A stretch of 64,000 nt of DNA from Haloterrigena salifodinae (GCF_003977755.1 NZ_RQWN01000001.1:884995-948994); one strand, 5' to 3'; shown: positions 1 to 9,156, numbered from the stretch's first letter. Translations and numbers: made by a program. Notes: generated from the letters alone by a model not told the origin.

Positions 1-1120
1 GCGGGTGACCGCCCTGACCTGATCGTCGGTAGGCTCGAAGCCCAGTTCGGCCAGGCGCTCCCGTACCGAGTGGGTACCGGTGTGCTTGCCCAGGATCAGG
101 CGGCGTTCGGCGCCGACCATCTCCGGGGTCATGACGCCGGGCTCGAAGGTGTCGGAGTTCTCGATGACGCCGGCGGCGTGGATGCCGCTCTCGTGGGAGA
201 AAGCGTTGTCGCCGACGACGGGCTTGTTGCCCGGCGTCGCCATCCCGCTTTTCTCCTCGACGACGTTCGAGAGCTCGGCGATGCGCGTCGTGTCGATCCC
301 CGTATCGGTCTGATACAGGGACTCGACGGCCATTACGAACTCCTCGTAGGCGGCGTTGCCCGCGCGCTCGCCGATGGAGTTGACTGAGACCTGCGCCTGA
401 TCGGCTCCCGCTTCGATGCCGGCCAGGGCATTGGCGGTGGCCAGCCCGAAGTCGTCGTGGGTGTGGACGTCGATCTGCGCGTCGGTGTGGGCACAGACCT
501 TCTCGATCATGGCCCGGAACCGCGTCGGTGTAGCGACGCCGCAGGTGTCCGGAATGTTGATCCAGTCGACGCCGGCCTCGCTGACGGCCTCGATGATCTC
601 GAGCAGGAACTGCTCGTCAGTTCGTGTCGCGTCCATCGGCGAGAACATGCAGGTGGTTCCCGTCTCAGTGACGCGCTCGACCGATTCGACTGCGCGTTCG
701 ACGACTTCGTCTCGCGTCGCGTGCATCGAGTCCTCGATCTGGACGTCGCTGGTGCTGACGAACGTGTGCACCATCTCGACACCCGAATCGAGTGCGGCCT
801 CGATGTCCGCATCGACGACACGGGCTAGCCCGCAGGTCGTCGTTTGCGTCGACGACGCGATATCGCGAACGGCTTCGAATTCCGCGTCCGAGTTGACCGG
901 GAAGCCCGCCTCGATGACGTGGGTTCCCATGTCGTCCAGGATGGACGCGATCTGCCGTTTGTCGTCGTAGGAGAACGAAGTTCCGGGCGACTGCTCGCCG
1001 TCCCGGAGGGTCGTATCGAAGACACGTGCTGACTCTATTTCGTCAGTGGAATCTAACGTGCCCTGGAAGAACTCGACCCCCCTGACTGGTGTCAGAGGAC
1101 GAATCGTCTTGTGAAGACAT
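1..1120 (-). CDS. leuA: 2-isopropylmalate / (R)-citramalate synthase family, partial, with frame break near the start
   Basis: The protein runs off the left edge. It is a DRE-TIM metallolyase condensing acetyl-CoA with a 2-oxo acid, in the leucine/isoleucine pathway. Visible motifs are TTLRDGEQSPG near the N-terminus, the metal-binding HTHDDFG and the conserved GERAGN. The only ATG that suits the promoter is at 1120-1118, and it opens with MSSQDDSSSDTSQGG. The conserved body (VEFFQGTLDST onward) is in another frame. The two join if one base is lost from the six-C run at 1077-1082 (GGGGGG on the coding strand). The catalytic frame has no ATG, GTG or TTG between the TATA box and residue-40-like positions. 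This is a sequencing error or a real frameshift. Whether the substrate is 2-oxoisovalerate or pyruvate cannot be decided here. Confidence 0.85.
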
Positions 1121-1145
1121 TGTATCTGAATTCGACGGGCGACGA

Positions 1146-1156
1146 GGTATATAAAG
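1146..1156 (-). promoter_or_regulatory. TATA box of the leuA-like gene
   Basis: On the minus strand the sequence reads CTTTATATACC. Its centre lies about 31 bp before the ATG at 1120, so transcription should begin only a few bases before that ATG. This supports a leaderless or nearly leaderless mRNA and fixes the ATG at 1120 as the intended start. Confidence 0.65.
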
Positions 1157-1600
1157 ATACCGCTGTCTCGACTCCCGAATGTCAAGTCATCACAACACAC
1201 ATTATCCGATGGAGGTCGAAAACCGCAAGACACCAACGTCCTTTCCCATCCTATTACCTCCTATTATCATACTTCGATCGAGAGCGAACGAGACCGTGAT
1301 CGTCTCGAATTGACCCCGATCGCGAGCCGACGACGACCGAGACTCGCTGGCGCGCGCTCACCGGTTGACAGTTGGGTAGAATTCGCCCCCCTGATTCGGA
1401 CCGAGACGAACATTTCGATTATATCGGCCCATTAGCGCCCATTCGTCGATATATCTCCAAGCGCCCCCCTCAGCGCGGCGTCGTGCGGGCGGACGTAGCC
1501 GCGCCGCTGCGGATCGGCGACGAACGGCCGGGTGTTCATAAACGCGTCATGCAGGCGCGCGGTGCAGGGTTTTACCGCTCGCTGTGGTAGGTCGGCCGGC
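1157..1600. other. Intergenic region without a convincing gene
   Basis: No acidic, conserved-looking reading frame is found on either strand. The right end holds a TATA-like GTTTTACC at 1568-1575, about 30 bp before the ferritin-like gene start at 1601, which is probably its promoter. Confidence 0.5.
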
Positions 1601-2056
1601 ATGACGAACGACGAGATCAAGGATCTCCTGACGGAGGCCTACGTCGACGAACTCGAGACCGTGATGAACTACCTCACGAACGCGATTGTGCTCGACGGCA
1701 TCCACGCCGAGGAGGTCAAGGAGAGCTTAGAAGAGGACATCCAGGAGGAACTCGACCACGCGCGGATGCTCGGCGAGCGCCTGAAGCAACTCGACGAATC
1801 CCCGCCGGGTTCGGAGGGGTTCGAGGCCAACCAGCACAGCCTCCAGCCGCCCGAGGACACGACGGACGTCCAGTCGGTCATCGAGGGCGTCCTCGAGGCC
1901 GAAAACGACGCGATCGAGACCTACCGTTCGCTCCACGAGGCTGCCTCCGAGGCCAGCGACCCCGTTACGGAGGACGTCGCGGTGACGATCCTGGCCGACG
2001 AGGAGGCCCACCACACCGAGTTCCGCGGCTTCCAGAAGGAGTTCCCGCAGGACTGA
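1601..2056 (+). CDS. Ferritin-like di-iron protein
   Basis: 151 residues, almost all helix. Two iron-ligand motifs of the ferritin/rubrerythrin fold are visible: ExxH at about 50-53 (EELDH) and ExxH at about 135-138 (EEAHH), with further glutamates near 17 and 106 that would complete a di-iron site. The likely role is iron storage, oxidation or peroxide protection in the cytoplasm; the exact subfamily is not clear. ATG 1601 is chosen because a TATA-like box lies 30 bp upstream and upstream in-frame residues are basic and unlike haloarchaeal protein. It stands alone, but another ferritin-like protein (DUF892 type) lies 570 bp away on the other strand. Confidence 0.8.
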   Translation: MTNDEIKDLLTEAYVDELETVMNYLTNAIVLDGIHAEEVKESLEEDIQEELDHARMLGERLKQLDESPPGSEGFEANQHSLQPPEDTTDVQSVIEGVLEAENDAIETYRSLHEAASEASDPVTEDVAVTILADEEAHHTEFRGFQKEFPQD

Positions 2057-2120
2057 GCGGTCCGCCTTCGATGGCCGCCGCGAACGAACGAAGTGAGTGA
2101 GCGGGCCGAGGAATCCCCGA

Positions 2121-2220
2121 AGCCGCGCCGTCGGCGCGGCTGAGGGGGTGACGACGTGCTTTTGATCGACCTTTTACCGAGGGACGGTGCGCTGTGCGGC
2201 AGCTACGCTGCCGCCAGCGC
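2121..2220. repeat. Two strong inverted repeats between genes
   Basis: The first is AGCCGCGCCG (2121-2130) with its perfect complement at 2132-2141 around one central base. The second is GCGGCAGC (2196-2203) with GCTGCCGC (2207-2214), extended outward by GCGCTG (2189-2194) and CAGCGC (2215-2220). The flank at 2090-2120 (gaacgaacgaagtgagtgag, then aatcccc) resembles the stretch near 46.1 kb. These could be transcription-end hairpins or copies of a dispersed haloarchaeal intergenic repeat. Confidence 0.5.
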
Positions 2221-2284
2221 GATAGACCGCAGCGCAAAAGGTTGATGCCGAACGTTTTTCTCGTCCCGGTTCGACGCACCCCCT

Positions 2285-2575
2285 ATGAGCGATTTCGACC
2301 TCGACCTCCGGACCGTCGAGGAACACATCGATGAGGAACTCGAGATCGATGGCAGCATCGTCCTCGGGGTCCTCGACGGGGAGACGCCCGCCGAGGAGTG
2401 GCTCGAGGCGATCTCGAAGGGGAACGTGCTCGTCCTCAACGTCGAGGGCGACGTCAACGAACTGGCCGCCGGCTTCGCTCGCGACATCAGGGAGTCGGGG
2501 GGGAACCTCGTTCACTTCCGCGGGTTCCTGCTGGTGACGCCGCCGGGCGTCGACGTGAACACGAATCGACTGTAG
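2285..2575 (+). CDS. Conserved haloarchaeal protein, DUF5779-like
   Basis: 96 residues, acidic, soluble. The body has a beta-strand/turn pattern around VLVLNVEGDVNELAAGFARD, with a hydrophobic C-terminal strand (FRGFLLVTPPGVD). It looks like the DUF5779 family, whose function is unknown; this assignment rests on recall of the family and not on a search. A TATA-like CGTTTTTC lies about 27 bp before the ATG, so the transcript is probably leaderless. No operon partner is apparent. Confidence 0.7.
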   Translation: MSDFDLDLRTVEEHIDEELEIDGSIVLGVLDGETPAEEWLEAISKGNVLVLNVEGDVNELAAGFARDIRESGGNLVHFRGFLLVTPPGVDVNTNRL

Positions 2576-2625
2576 TCTCGTCGTCTCGCGGTCGAGAAAA
2601 AGCGAGGATCGCGCGGGTCGCGCCG

Positions 2626-3123
2626 TTAGTTCGACGCTTCGAGTTCGCCGTAGTCGAACTGCTCGCCCTTCTCGGAGAGGGTGTCGAGTTCGTCCTGCTC
2701 CTCGCGGAGGGTTTCCTCGAGCAGGTCGGCGGCGTCGTCCATCCCGAGCTGGTCGGCCATCGGAATGAGGTTGCCGTAGGTGGCGATCTCGTAGTGTTCG
2801 GACTTCTGGCCGGCAGCGATGTTGAACCGGTCGATGGCCTGATCGCTCGGATCCTGATCCATGAACTCCTCGTGGGCCTGGATCATCCCCTCGACGACGG
2901 GGTCTTCCTCGGCTTCGGCGTCGGCATCGAGCTGGTCGAACACCTGCTCGATGCGATCGACGTGCGTCTTCGTTTCCTCGCGGTGCTCGGCGAACCCGCT
3001 CTTGAGTTCCTCGCTCGAGGAGGTCTCCTCGAGTTCGTCGAGGGCGTCGACGAGTTGCTGTTCGGTGTAATACGCGTGCTTGAGGCCGGATACGAAGAGG
3101 TCTTCGGTTGAGTCGATGCTCAT
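2626..3123 (-). CDS. DUF892 / YciE-type ferritin-like protein
   Basis: 165 residues from the ATG at 3123 (MSIDSTEDLF). The N-terminal segment GLKHAYYTEQQLVDALDEL is typical of the DUF892 (YciE/YciF) branch of the ferritin-like superfamily, followed by helices with HREET, HEEF and EHYEIATYGNL, and a C-terminal EETLREEQDELD. Bacterial relatives are linked to stress response; the biochemical role is unsettled. A longer reading to 3249 adds a non-acidic stretch and crosses a TATA-like CTATTTATC at 3159-3167, so it was rejected. Confidence 0.85.
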   Translation of the reverse strand: MSIDSTEDLFVSGLKHAYYTEQQLVDALDELEETSSSEELKSGFAEHREETKTHVDRIEQVFDQLDADAEAEEDPVVEGMIQAHEEFMDQDPSDQAIDRFNIAAGQKSEHYEIATYGNLIPMADQLGMDDAADLLEETLREEQDELDTLSEKGEQFDYGELEASN

Positions 3124-3344
3124 AGACGATCCGTTTGTTGGGACAGCGCTCGGTTCGATAAATAGCGGGCTTGCAGTCTGCAGGAGCGTTCGGCTGGCGG
3201 CAACCGGCTCTACAGGCGTGCTCATCCCCGGTCGTCGGAGACCATTCAACGATTCGACGCCTGTTCGGTGTATGGCAGCGAGTTAAACAGTCTCTACGGT
3301 CCTTTCAACCCAATTTATAACTGATACAAGTAGCAAACAATCGT

Positions 3345-4931
3345 ATGGACTGGCGTTTTCCGAACTGGCTCGGAACTGTGATCGTCGCGACGGTTTTTCT
3401 CTTCTCGCTGGTCGTCTCCGTCTATCACGTGCAGATTCACGAAACGCAGTTGCTGTTGACGATAGTCGGGCAGTGGTCACTGGTCGTGCTCTCGCTGACG
3501 TTCGGCTGCGTCGGCTACTACGCGCTCGCGAACGTCGACGCGCCGAACGGGGTCGGTATCATCGGTCGCTACACGGTCGCCGGGTACGTACTCGCGGGGC
3601 TGGCGTCCGGGGGATACGCGTCGCATCAGTACCTGGTTCCGGAGGCGACGATCGAGCTCGACGTGATCCTGTTCCAGGCGATCTTCGTGGCGCTCGTCGG
3701 GGGGATAGCAGGCGTCATCGTCGGCTTGGAAACCGCCCGCAGGAAACGATCTATCGCCGATCTCGAGGAGATCGAAAAAAAGATCCGAACGGAGAAGCAG
3801 CGGTTCGAGTCGCTGTTCCAGAACACGCCGTCCGCGGCGGCGGATATCCAGTATACGGACGGCGAGCCGACGATCGATCGCGCCAACACCGTCTTCGAGG
3901 ACCTCGTCGACCACACGAGCGCGGACGCCCAGGGTAAGAACCTGTTCGAGGTCGTACCGCTCCGGGAGACGGAGACGGAAGCGGCGGTCGCGGCCCACGT
4001 TGCGGACAACGAGATCTACCAGGACGAGGTCACCGTCGACCGTCCCGACGGCCGCAGTCACTACAAGCTCCGCGTGATCCCCTACGAGGTCGGGAAAGAA
4101 GGCGAGCGGACGTTCGCGCTCTACACCGACGTGACGGAGCTCAGACGGACTCAACAGGAGTTAGCCGAAAGCGTCGACCAGCTCGAGGCGTCGAACGAGC
4201 GCTTAGAGCAGTTCGCCTACGCTGTCTCCCACGACCTGCAGGAACCGCTGCGGATGGTCTCGAGCTACCTCCAGTTGCTCGAGGATCGCTACCGGGAGGA
4301 CCTCGACGAGGAGGCCGAGGAGTTCATCGACTTCGCGGTCGACGGCGCCGACCGGATGCGGGCGATGATCGAGAACCTCCTCGAGTACTCCCGAGTCACC
4401 ACCCGCGGGGACCCCCTGGAGCCGACGGACGCCGCGGCGGTTCTCGACGACGTACTCACGGACCTCGAGCCGCGGATCGAGGAGACCGACGCGACGATCA
4501 CCGTCGACGAACTCCCGACGGTGACCGCGGACGGCGACCAGCTCGCGCAGGTCTTCCGTAATCTCGTCTCGAACGCGCTCAAATATAGCGGGGACGAGCC
4601 GCCGCAGGTGCACGTGGGCGTCGAACGAACCGGCGACGAGTGGCAGTTTGCAATCGCCGATCAGGGGATCGGGCTCGATTCCGAGCAGTCCGAACGGATC
4701 TTCGACGTCTTCGAAACCGCCCACACGGCCGAGGAGGGATCGGACTCGGGCATCGGACTGGCGCTGTGCCAGCGAATCGTCGAGCGCCACGGCGGGAAGA
4801 TCTGGGTCGACTCCGAACCCGGCGAGGGCGCGACGTTCTACTTCACGCTGCCGCGCACTGAGGCCCGGGAGTCGGCACGGACTCGCCCGTCTCGAGCCGA
4901 CAGCGAAGAGCCGCCAGACAGTCGAGCGTAG
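3345..4931 (+). CDS. Membrane-anchored PAS sensor histidine kinase
   Basis: 528 residues. Four hydrophobic segments (about 9-29, 35-58, 72-90, 106-127) form an N-terminal membrane unit, followed by a short coiled coil, one PAS domain (about 150-275), a HisKA box with the phosphoacceptor SHDLQEPLRM, and a HATPase domain with DQGIGL and SGIGLALCQRIVERHGG. The last 25 residues are a basic, disordered tail. No response regulator lies beside it. TATA-like ATTTATAA at 3313-3320 sits about 29 bp before the ATG (leaderless). The kinase core is very close to those of the two giant kinases at 56-63 kb. The signal is unknown. Confidence 0.9.
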   Translation: MDWRFPNWLGTVIVATVFLFSLVVSVYHVQIHETQLLLTIVGQWSLVVLSLTFGCVGYYALANVDAPNGVGIIGRYTVAGYVLAGLASGGYASHQYLVPEATIELDVILFQAIFVALVGGIAGVIVGLETARRKRSIADLEEIEKKIRTEKQRFESLFQNTPSAAADIQYTDGEPTIDRANTVFEDLVDHTSADAQGKNLFEVVPLRETETEAAVAAHVADNEIYQDEVTVDRPDGRSHYKLRVIPYEVGKEGERTFALYTDVTELRRTQQELAESVDQLEASNERLEQFAYAVSHDLQEPLRMVSSYLQLLEDRYREDLDEEAEEFIDFAVDGADRMRAMIENLLEYSRVTTRGDPLEPTDAAAVLDDVLTDLEPRIEETDATITVDELPTVTADGDQLAQVFRNLVSNALKYSGDEPPQVHVGVERTGDEWQFAIADQGIGLDSEQSERIFDVFETAHTAEEGSDSGIGLALCQRIVERHGGKIWVDSEPGEGATFYFTLPRTEARESARTRPSRADSEEPPDSRA

Positions 4932-5004
4932 CGGTCGCCGCTATCCCCCACTGCGACTCGCTGAGCAATCAATGACCGGCCCGTCTCCGAGAGACTCGCG
5001 TCCC

Positions 5005-5715
5005 TCACGTCGTGAACGTCAGGAAATGGCCGTCCGGGTCCCGGACGACGACCTCCTCGTCGTCGACGCGGTCGACGCGCCGGACGCGATCGCTGACCGC
5101 CTCGAGTTCCGCGGTCGGTTCGGTGCTCTCGAAGCCCAGATCGACGTGGACGCCGCCGCGAGCGTCGGCGATGCCGAGGTGGGGCTCCCAGAGCTCCAGG
5201 GCCATCGGGCCGTTCATCCGGATCCGCTTGCGTTCGTCCCCGCCGTCGACCGTCTCGAACCCCAGCGCAGCGTAGAACGACTCCGCGCGCTCGAGATCCT
5301 CGACCTCGAGGACGACCTCGAAGATCCCGTCGATGCCGGGGCCATCGACGCCCTGCTGGCCGAGTTCGACGCAGTTGCCGTCGGGGTCGTAGAGGTACAG
5401 CGACTTCGCGGGGCCGAATCGGGCCTCCTCGAGGTCGTACTCGGCGCTCAGGCGGTCCCACCAGTCGTCGTACTCGTCGTCGGGGATCGAGAACGCGTAG
5501 TGGGTGTGGAGCCCGCCTCGCGGGACGGCCTCGGGCCGGCGAATCACGAGGTCCGTCTCGCCGGCGGCGAAGGCGAGTTCGGTCTCGCGCTCCGCGATGC
5601 AGGCCAACTCCAGCGTCTCCTCGTAGAACGACCGCGCCGGCTCGAGGTATTTGGCCTCGAGAGCGAGCCAGGACAACCCGGTGAGCATGGTCGGACGTAC
5701 GCGCGGCGGCGACAT
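5005..5715 (-). CDS. VOC-superfamily (glyoxalase/dioxygenase-like) protein, two modules
   Basis: 236 residues from ATG 5715, or 227 from the equally possible ATG 5688 (MLTGLSWLALE, where the fold begins). There are two vicinal-oxygen-chelate modules: the first ends at DPDGNCVELG, the second at DPDGHFLTFTT. Both carry the DPDGxxxE/F signature near the metal-ligand position, though the second ends in F instead of E. Members include glyoxalases, ring-cleaving dioxygenases and resistance proteins; the substrate is not inferable. It is divergent from the MBL-like gene at 5764, with only 48 bp between starts. Confidence 0.75.
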   Translation of the reverse strand: MSPPRVRPTMLTGLSWLALEAKYLEPARSFYEETLELACIAERETELAFAAGETDLVIRRPEAVPRGGLHTHYAFSIPDDEYDDWWDRLSAEYDLEEARFGPAKSLYLYDPDGNCVELGQQGVDGPGIDGIFEVVLEVEDLERAESFYAALGFETVDGGDERKRIRMNGPMALELWEPHLGIADARGGVHVDLGFESTEPTAELEAVSDRVRRVDRVDDEEVVVRDPDGHFLTFTT

Positions 5716-5763
5716 AGTGTCATTGCCTACGCTTTTACGCGCCGCCGTCGTAGTCGTCGGTAT

Positions 5764-6447
5764 ATGCCGTTCCGCGTCGACGAGCGCGCGACCGAGTTCC
5801 GGGAGATCGACCGCTTCGACGGCGGCGTCGGCTGGATCGCCCACCCCGACGAGGAGATGCAACGCGCGAGCCACGCCCTCGAGGTAGACGGCGACGTCTG
5901 GCTCGTCGATCCCGTCGACGCCGCAGGACTCGACGAACTGGTCGCCGAGTTCGGCGACGTACGGGGGGTCGTCGTCCTGCTCGATCGCCACACGCGGGAC
6001 GCCGAAGCGATCGCCGACCGGCACAACGTGCCGGTCTATCTCCCGCGGATCTTCGAGGGCGTCACCGAGGACCTCGACGCGCCGGTCGCCCGCTTTTCGG
6101 ACGAACTCTCCGACACCGGCCTCGAGGCCCACACGATCGTCGACAATCGCTTCTGGAAGGAGGTCGCCCTCTACAACCCCGAGGACGGAACGCTCGTCGT
6201 CCCCGAATCGGTCGGCACGGCCGCGTTCTTCCGGGCCGGAAGCGAACGCCTCGGCGTCCACCCGGTGCGTCGACCTGTCCCGCCCCGCAAGGAACTGGGC
6301 GGCTTCTCGCCCGAGCGGATCCTCGTCGGGCACGGTCCGGGGATCGCGACCGACGCGCCGGCGGCGCTCGCGGACGCCCTCGAGAACGCCCGCCGGCGCG
6401 CACCGCAGGTGTACGCGGGGATGGCGTGGCAGCTGCTGCCGATCTAA
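5764..6447 (+). CDS. Metallo-beta-lactamase-fold-like protein without the HxHxDH motif
   Basis: 227 residues. The order of elements (GGVGWIAHPDEEMQRASHAL, VWLVDPVDA, VVVLLDRHTRDAEAIA, LVVPESVGTAAFF, PERILVGHGPGI) follows the MBL fold, including the late GHG loop. Where active hydrolases have HxHxDH this protein has DRHTRDAE, leaving one His and one Asp. It may be a non-hydrolytic relative or use a reduced metal site. A paralogue lies at 48978-49688 on the other strand. TATA-like CTTTTAC about 28 bp before the ATG predicts a leaderless mRNA. Confidence 0.75.
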   Translation: MPFRVDERATEFREIDRFDGGVGWIAHPDEEMQRASHALEVDGDVWLVDPVDAAGLDELVAEFGDVRGVVVLLDRHTRDAEAIADRHNVPVYLPRIFEGVTEDLDAPVARFSDELSDTGLEAHTIVDNRFWKEVALYNPEDGTLVVPESVGTAAFFRAGSERLGVHPVRRPVPPRKELGGFSPERILVGHGPGIATDAPAALADALENARRRAPQVYAGMAWQLLPI

Positions 6448-6636
6448 ACGAAGAAAAGTCACTACGCCGTCGAAAACGGTACCGATACGGTCGAAGCGCT
6501 CGCATCGCGCTCCAGCACCGTCGAATCGCCCGTATTCTGTTCCGAAATTGTCGAATCGTCTCTTCTCATTCCGACATCGGTTGCATCGATGTCCGCGGGG
6601 GGTACAACTAACTACGATCGGTACTTATGGTGAATA

Positions 6637-7059
6637 ATGGTCTACATCACGCGGGCGCTCGTCGACGTTCTCCTCGATCTCGCCAGCGACGCCGATCCGG
6701 ACCGCGTGACGACCGGCGTCTCGGTGACGCCCGCCGGCGAACTCGAGGGCACGACCGAGTTGGCGCCCGAGATGCCGGTCTTTACGGACTTCTTCCTTCC
6801 CGATCCCGATAACGCCCTCAACGCCGTCTTCGGCGTCAATCTCACGACCCCGGCCCGCCAGACCCAGGGGCAGTTCGTCTCGCACCCGCTTCGGGAACTC
6901 GAGGTGACCAGACGGGACGACCTCGCGGAAGTGATCTTCGTCGCCGTTCCGCCCTGGAAACTCGGCGACCGGTCGTTCGGTGCCTTCGATCGCCGCGGTC
7001 GGCGCCAGCCCCTCGAGGTCGTCGACGCGCGACCGCCGGACCAGTCGCTGACCGACTAA
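6637..7059 (+). CDS. Conserved haloarchaeal hypothetical protein
   Basis: 140 residues, acidic to neutral. It contains DVLLDLASDADPDRVTTGV, a central FGVNLTTPARQTQGQFVSHP and a C-terminal EVIFVAVPPWK. The regular strand pattern and the acidic composition mark a real gene. I recall similar proteins widely in haloarchaea but know no function. It has no signal peptide or membrane segment. The start is the first ATG that keeps the conserved-looking MVYITRALVDVLL opening; an ATG at 6628 is in another frame. Confidence 0.75.
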   Translation: MVYITRALVDVLLDLASDADPDRVTTGVSVTPAGELEGTTELAPEMPVFTDFFLPDPDNALNAVFGVNLTTPARQTQGQFVSHPLRELEVTRRDDLAEVIFVAVPPWKLGDRSFGAFDRRGRRQPLEVVDARPPDQSLTD

Positions 7060-7106
7060 CTCGGCGAGGAAAAACCGAATCCGAACGCGCCGCGAGCTCG
7101 CGACCG

Positions 7107-7262
7107 CTACCGGAACGAGGCCGGAACCGGCTCCGGTCGCGGCGCGGCGCTCGTCGGCCAGTGGCCGTCGCCGATTATTCGATCGACGATGCTCCGACGC
7201 TCCGGCTTACGATCGTCGTCGGCGTCGTCCGACGGCGATGGGAAGTCCGGGATGTGTGGCAT
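7107..7262 (-). CDS. Small acidic hypothetical protein
   Basis: 51 residues (MPHIPDFPSPSDDADDD opening, then RRSIVDRIIGDGHWP and a proline-rich end). Codon use is strongly GC-ending like its neighbours and the sequence is acidic, which argues for coding. No motif is recognised and no promoter at a standard distance is clear: an AT-rich GGTTATTATC lies 45 bp upstream. It may be translated from a short-leader mRNA, or may be a chance frame. Confidence 0.4.
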   Translation of the reverse strand: MPHIPDFPSPSDDADDDRKPERRSIVDRIIGDGHWPTSAAPRPEPVPASFR

Positions 7263-7483
7263 CCGTCTTCGACCTCCACTCGGAGCTAGCGCCTCGAACC
7301 AGATAATAACCGTGCCTGTTCTACCGGGGTGGCGAGAAGAGCGGTGTCACGGGCCGTCTCGTGCCGGCTGGCACCGAACTGCGATCGGACGACCGCTGGT
7401 TCGATAACGCGGACGCCGCTACCTCGAGGATCGAGCGCCGCTGACTCGACACGCGACCGGCTTCGAGAGCGGTGGCGCCCGCG

Positions 7484-7693
7484 CTACTCGAGGTAGCCGA
7501 GGCCGCGAAGCTGTTCGGTGATCTCCTCGAACTCGGCTTCGGTGAGTTCGCCCTCCTTCTGGTGCTGGATGACGATGCTCCGGAGCAGGAATCGGACGAG
7601 GTCGCTCGTGCTCTGGAAGCTAGTGCCGTCGATCGTCTCCTCAACGCGGTCGGCCAGGTCCTTCGGGATCGAGACCGTGGTGTATTCGGTCAT
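7484..7693 (-). CDS. Ribbon-helix-helix (CopG-type) DNA-binding protein
   Basis: 69 residues from ATG 7693. The N-terminal strand TEYTTVSIPKDLADRVEETI, then SFQSTSDLVRFLLRSIVIQ, is a standard ribbon-helix-helix fold that inserts a beta ribbon into the DNA major groove as a dimer. The C-terminal helix EAEFEEITEQLRGLGYLE is acidic. It is transcribed away from the DUF5789-like gene at 7863 and could regulate that region, but no operator is evident. Upstream in-frame residues to 7849 are basic and excluded. Confidence 0.85.
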   Translation of the reverse strand: MTEYTTVSIPKDLADRVEETIDGTSFQSTSDLVRFLLRSIVIQHQKEGELTEAEFEEITEQLRGLGYLE

Positions 7694-7862
7694 ACAGGTG
7701 TCTTCATCGCCGGCGACAAATGCGTGTCGGGAGCGGGCGTCCATCGCGGTCCGGTAGCGTCGCTTTGCTCCCGAATCGGGAGCGCGATTCGACCGCGACT
7801 GAGAGCGCGATTCCGTGGTCGTCTTCGTAGCGGTTTTGCGGCCTGACACGGTACGTGATCGT

Positions 7863-8192
7863 ATGGGAGTCCGGCCACCATCGAGCGGAGACGACGACGA
7901 ACCCGAGAGCGTCGAGTTCGGTATCGCCGCCGTCGACGCTCATCTCAAGGACGCGGAGCTATCGTTTCCGGCGACCAAGGACGACGTCGCGGCCGAACTC
8001 GGCCACGAACGCATTCCGTACAACGTCCACGGAAACGACGTTGCGCTGAGCGAGATGCTCGCGGAAGTCGACATCGAGGAGTTTCGCTCGCGTCAGGAAC
8101 TGTTGAACGAGCTGCACGGACCGTTCGAGGAGTATCGGCGGAACAACTCGAACGGCGTCTTCCAGCAGGTCCGCTCGATGCTGCCCTTTTAA
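7863..8192 (+). CDS. DUF5789-like haloarchaeal protein
   Basis: 109 residues from ATG 7863. Signature elements are LSFPATKDDVAAELG, RIPYNVHGNDVALSEMLAEV and EEFRSRQELLNELHGPFEE. I assign it to the DUF5789 family from memory; the family is small, acidic and of unknown function. It contains no cysteines or membrane segment. It ends five bases before the convergent aglJ stop codon. A second, more distant family-like protein lies at 63400. Confidence 0.75.
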   Translation: MGVRPPSSGDDDEPESVEFGIAAVDAHLKDAELSFPATKDDVAAELGHERIPYNVHGNDVALSEMLAEVDIEEFRSRQELLNELHGPFEEYRRNNSNGVFQQVRSMLPF

Positions 8193-8196
8193 CGCG

Positions 8197-9156
8197 CTAT
8201 CGTCCGTTGTCGTCTCGCTCGCGGCTCTTGCGAGTGATCTGCTCGAGACGGCGCCGTTGCTCGCGGTGCAAGGAGAGGAGCATATCGGAGAGGACGCCGA
8301 AGATGAGCAACTGAACGCCAAGCAAGATCGCGGCCGCGGAGACCAACGCCATGATCTCGTGGCCGACCTGATACTGCACCCACTCCCAGAGGACGTACGA
8401 CGCGATCGCACCGCCAAAGAGGATCCCGCCGACGCCGAAACTACCGAAGTAAAACAGCGGATTGTTCGTCTTGGCCAGCGAGTACAGCGCGAGGATGATC
8501 GTGCCGCCGTCCTTGACCGGGTGAAGGTTCGTTTCCGACTCGTCGGGACGGGCGCGGTAACTGATCGGCACGACGGTCGTGTCGATGCCGTGTTTGACGC
8601 ACTCGACGGCAAGTTCCGTCTCGAGGGTGAAGCCGTCCGAGTCGATCGAGAGCCGGTCGAACGAGTCGACGGTAAACGCTCGGTACCCCGAGAGGATATC
8701 CTCGTAGTCGGCGCCGTGAATGACGCTGAACGAGCGGTTGATCATTTGGTTGCCGAAGCCATTCAACGTCTTCATCGCGTCGTCGTCCATGTTGGCAAAC
8801 CGGTTGCCGACCACGTGCTCGTACCCCCGTGAGAGGGGCTCGATCATGGTATCGACGTCGGCGGGATCGTAGGTCCCGTCGCCGTCTAACATCACCACGT
8901 AGGGGACGTTGACGTACTCGATGGCCTCGCGGACGGCCTGGCCCTTTCCGTCGCCGGACTGGACGAAAACGTGGGCGCCGCGATCGCGGGCGATTTCCCG
9001 GGTGTCGTCGTTACTCCCGCCGTCGGCGACGAGGACGTTCGTGTAGCCCTGTTCGTGGAAACCGTCGATGACGTTACCGATCGTCGCCGCCTCGTCGAGG
9101 GTCGGAATAAGAACGCAAACGTCGTCGGGAGAGATCTCCCGCGTCTCGGAACTCAT
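8197..9156 (-). CDS. aglJ: Dolichol-phosphate glycosyltransferase AglJ-like
   Basis: 319 residues from ATG 9156. A GT2 domain comes first: VCVLIPTLDEAATIG, then the DxD-type LDGDGTYDPAD and ILSGYRAF. Two C-terminal membrane segments follow (about 225-245 and 258-290), and the ending VQLLIFGVLSDMLLSLHREQ matches Haloferax AglJ, which adds the first hexose to dolichol phosphate in N-glycosylation. The GAGGT sequence about 9 bases upstream can act as a ribosome-binding site. A start at 9219 (340 residues) is possible since CCTTTT lies 27 bp before it. AglM follows at 9356, so this is a pathway pair. Confidence 0.85.
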   Translation of the reverse strand: MSSETREISPDDVCVLIPTLDEAATIGNVIDGFHEQGYTNVLVADGGSNDDTREIARDRGAHVFVQSGDGKGQAVREAIEYVNVPYVVMLDGDGTYDPADVDTMIEPLSRGYEHVVGNRFANMDDDAMKTLNGFGNQMINRSFSVIHGADYEDILSGYRAFTVDSFDRLSIDSDGFTLETELAVECVKHGIDTTVVPISYRARPDESETNLHPVKDGGTIILALYSLAKTNNPLFYFGSFGVGGILFGGAIASYVLWEWVQYQVGHEIMALVSAAAILLGVQLLIFGVLSDMLLSLHREQRRRLEQITRKSRERDDNGR

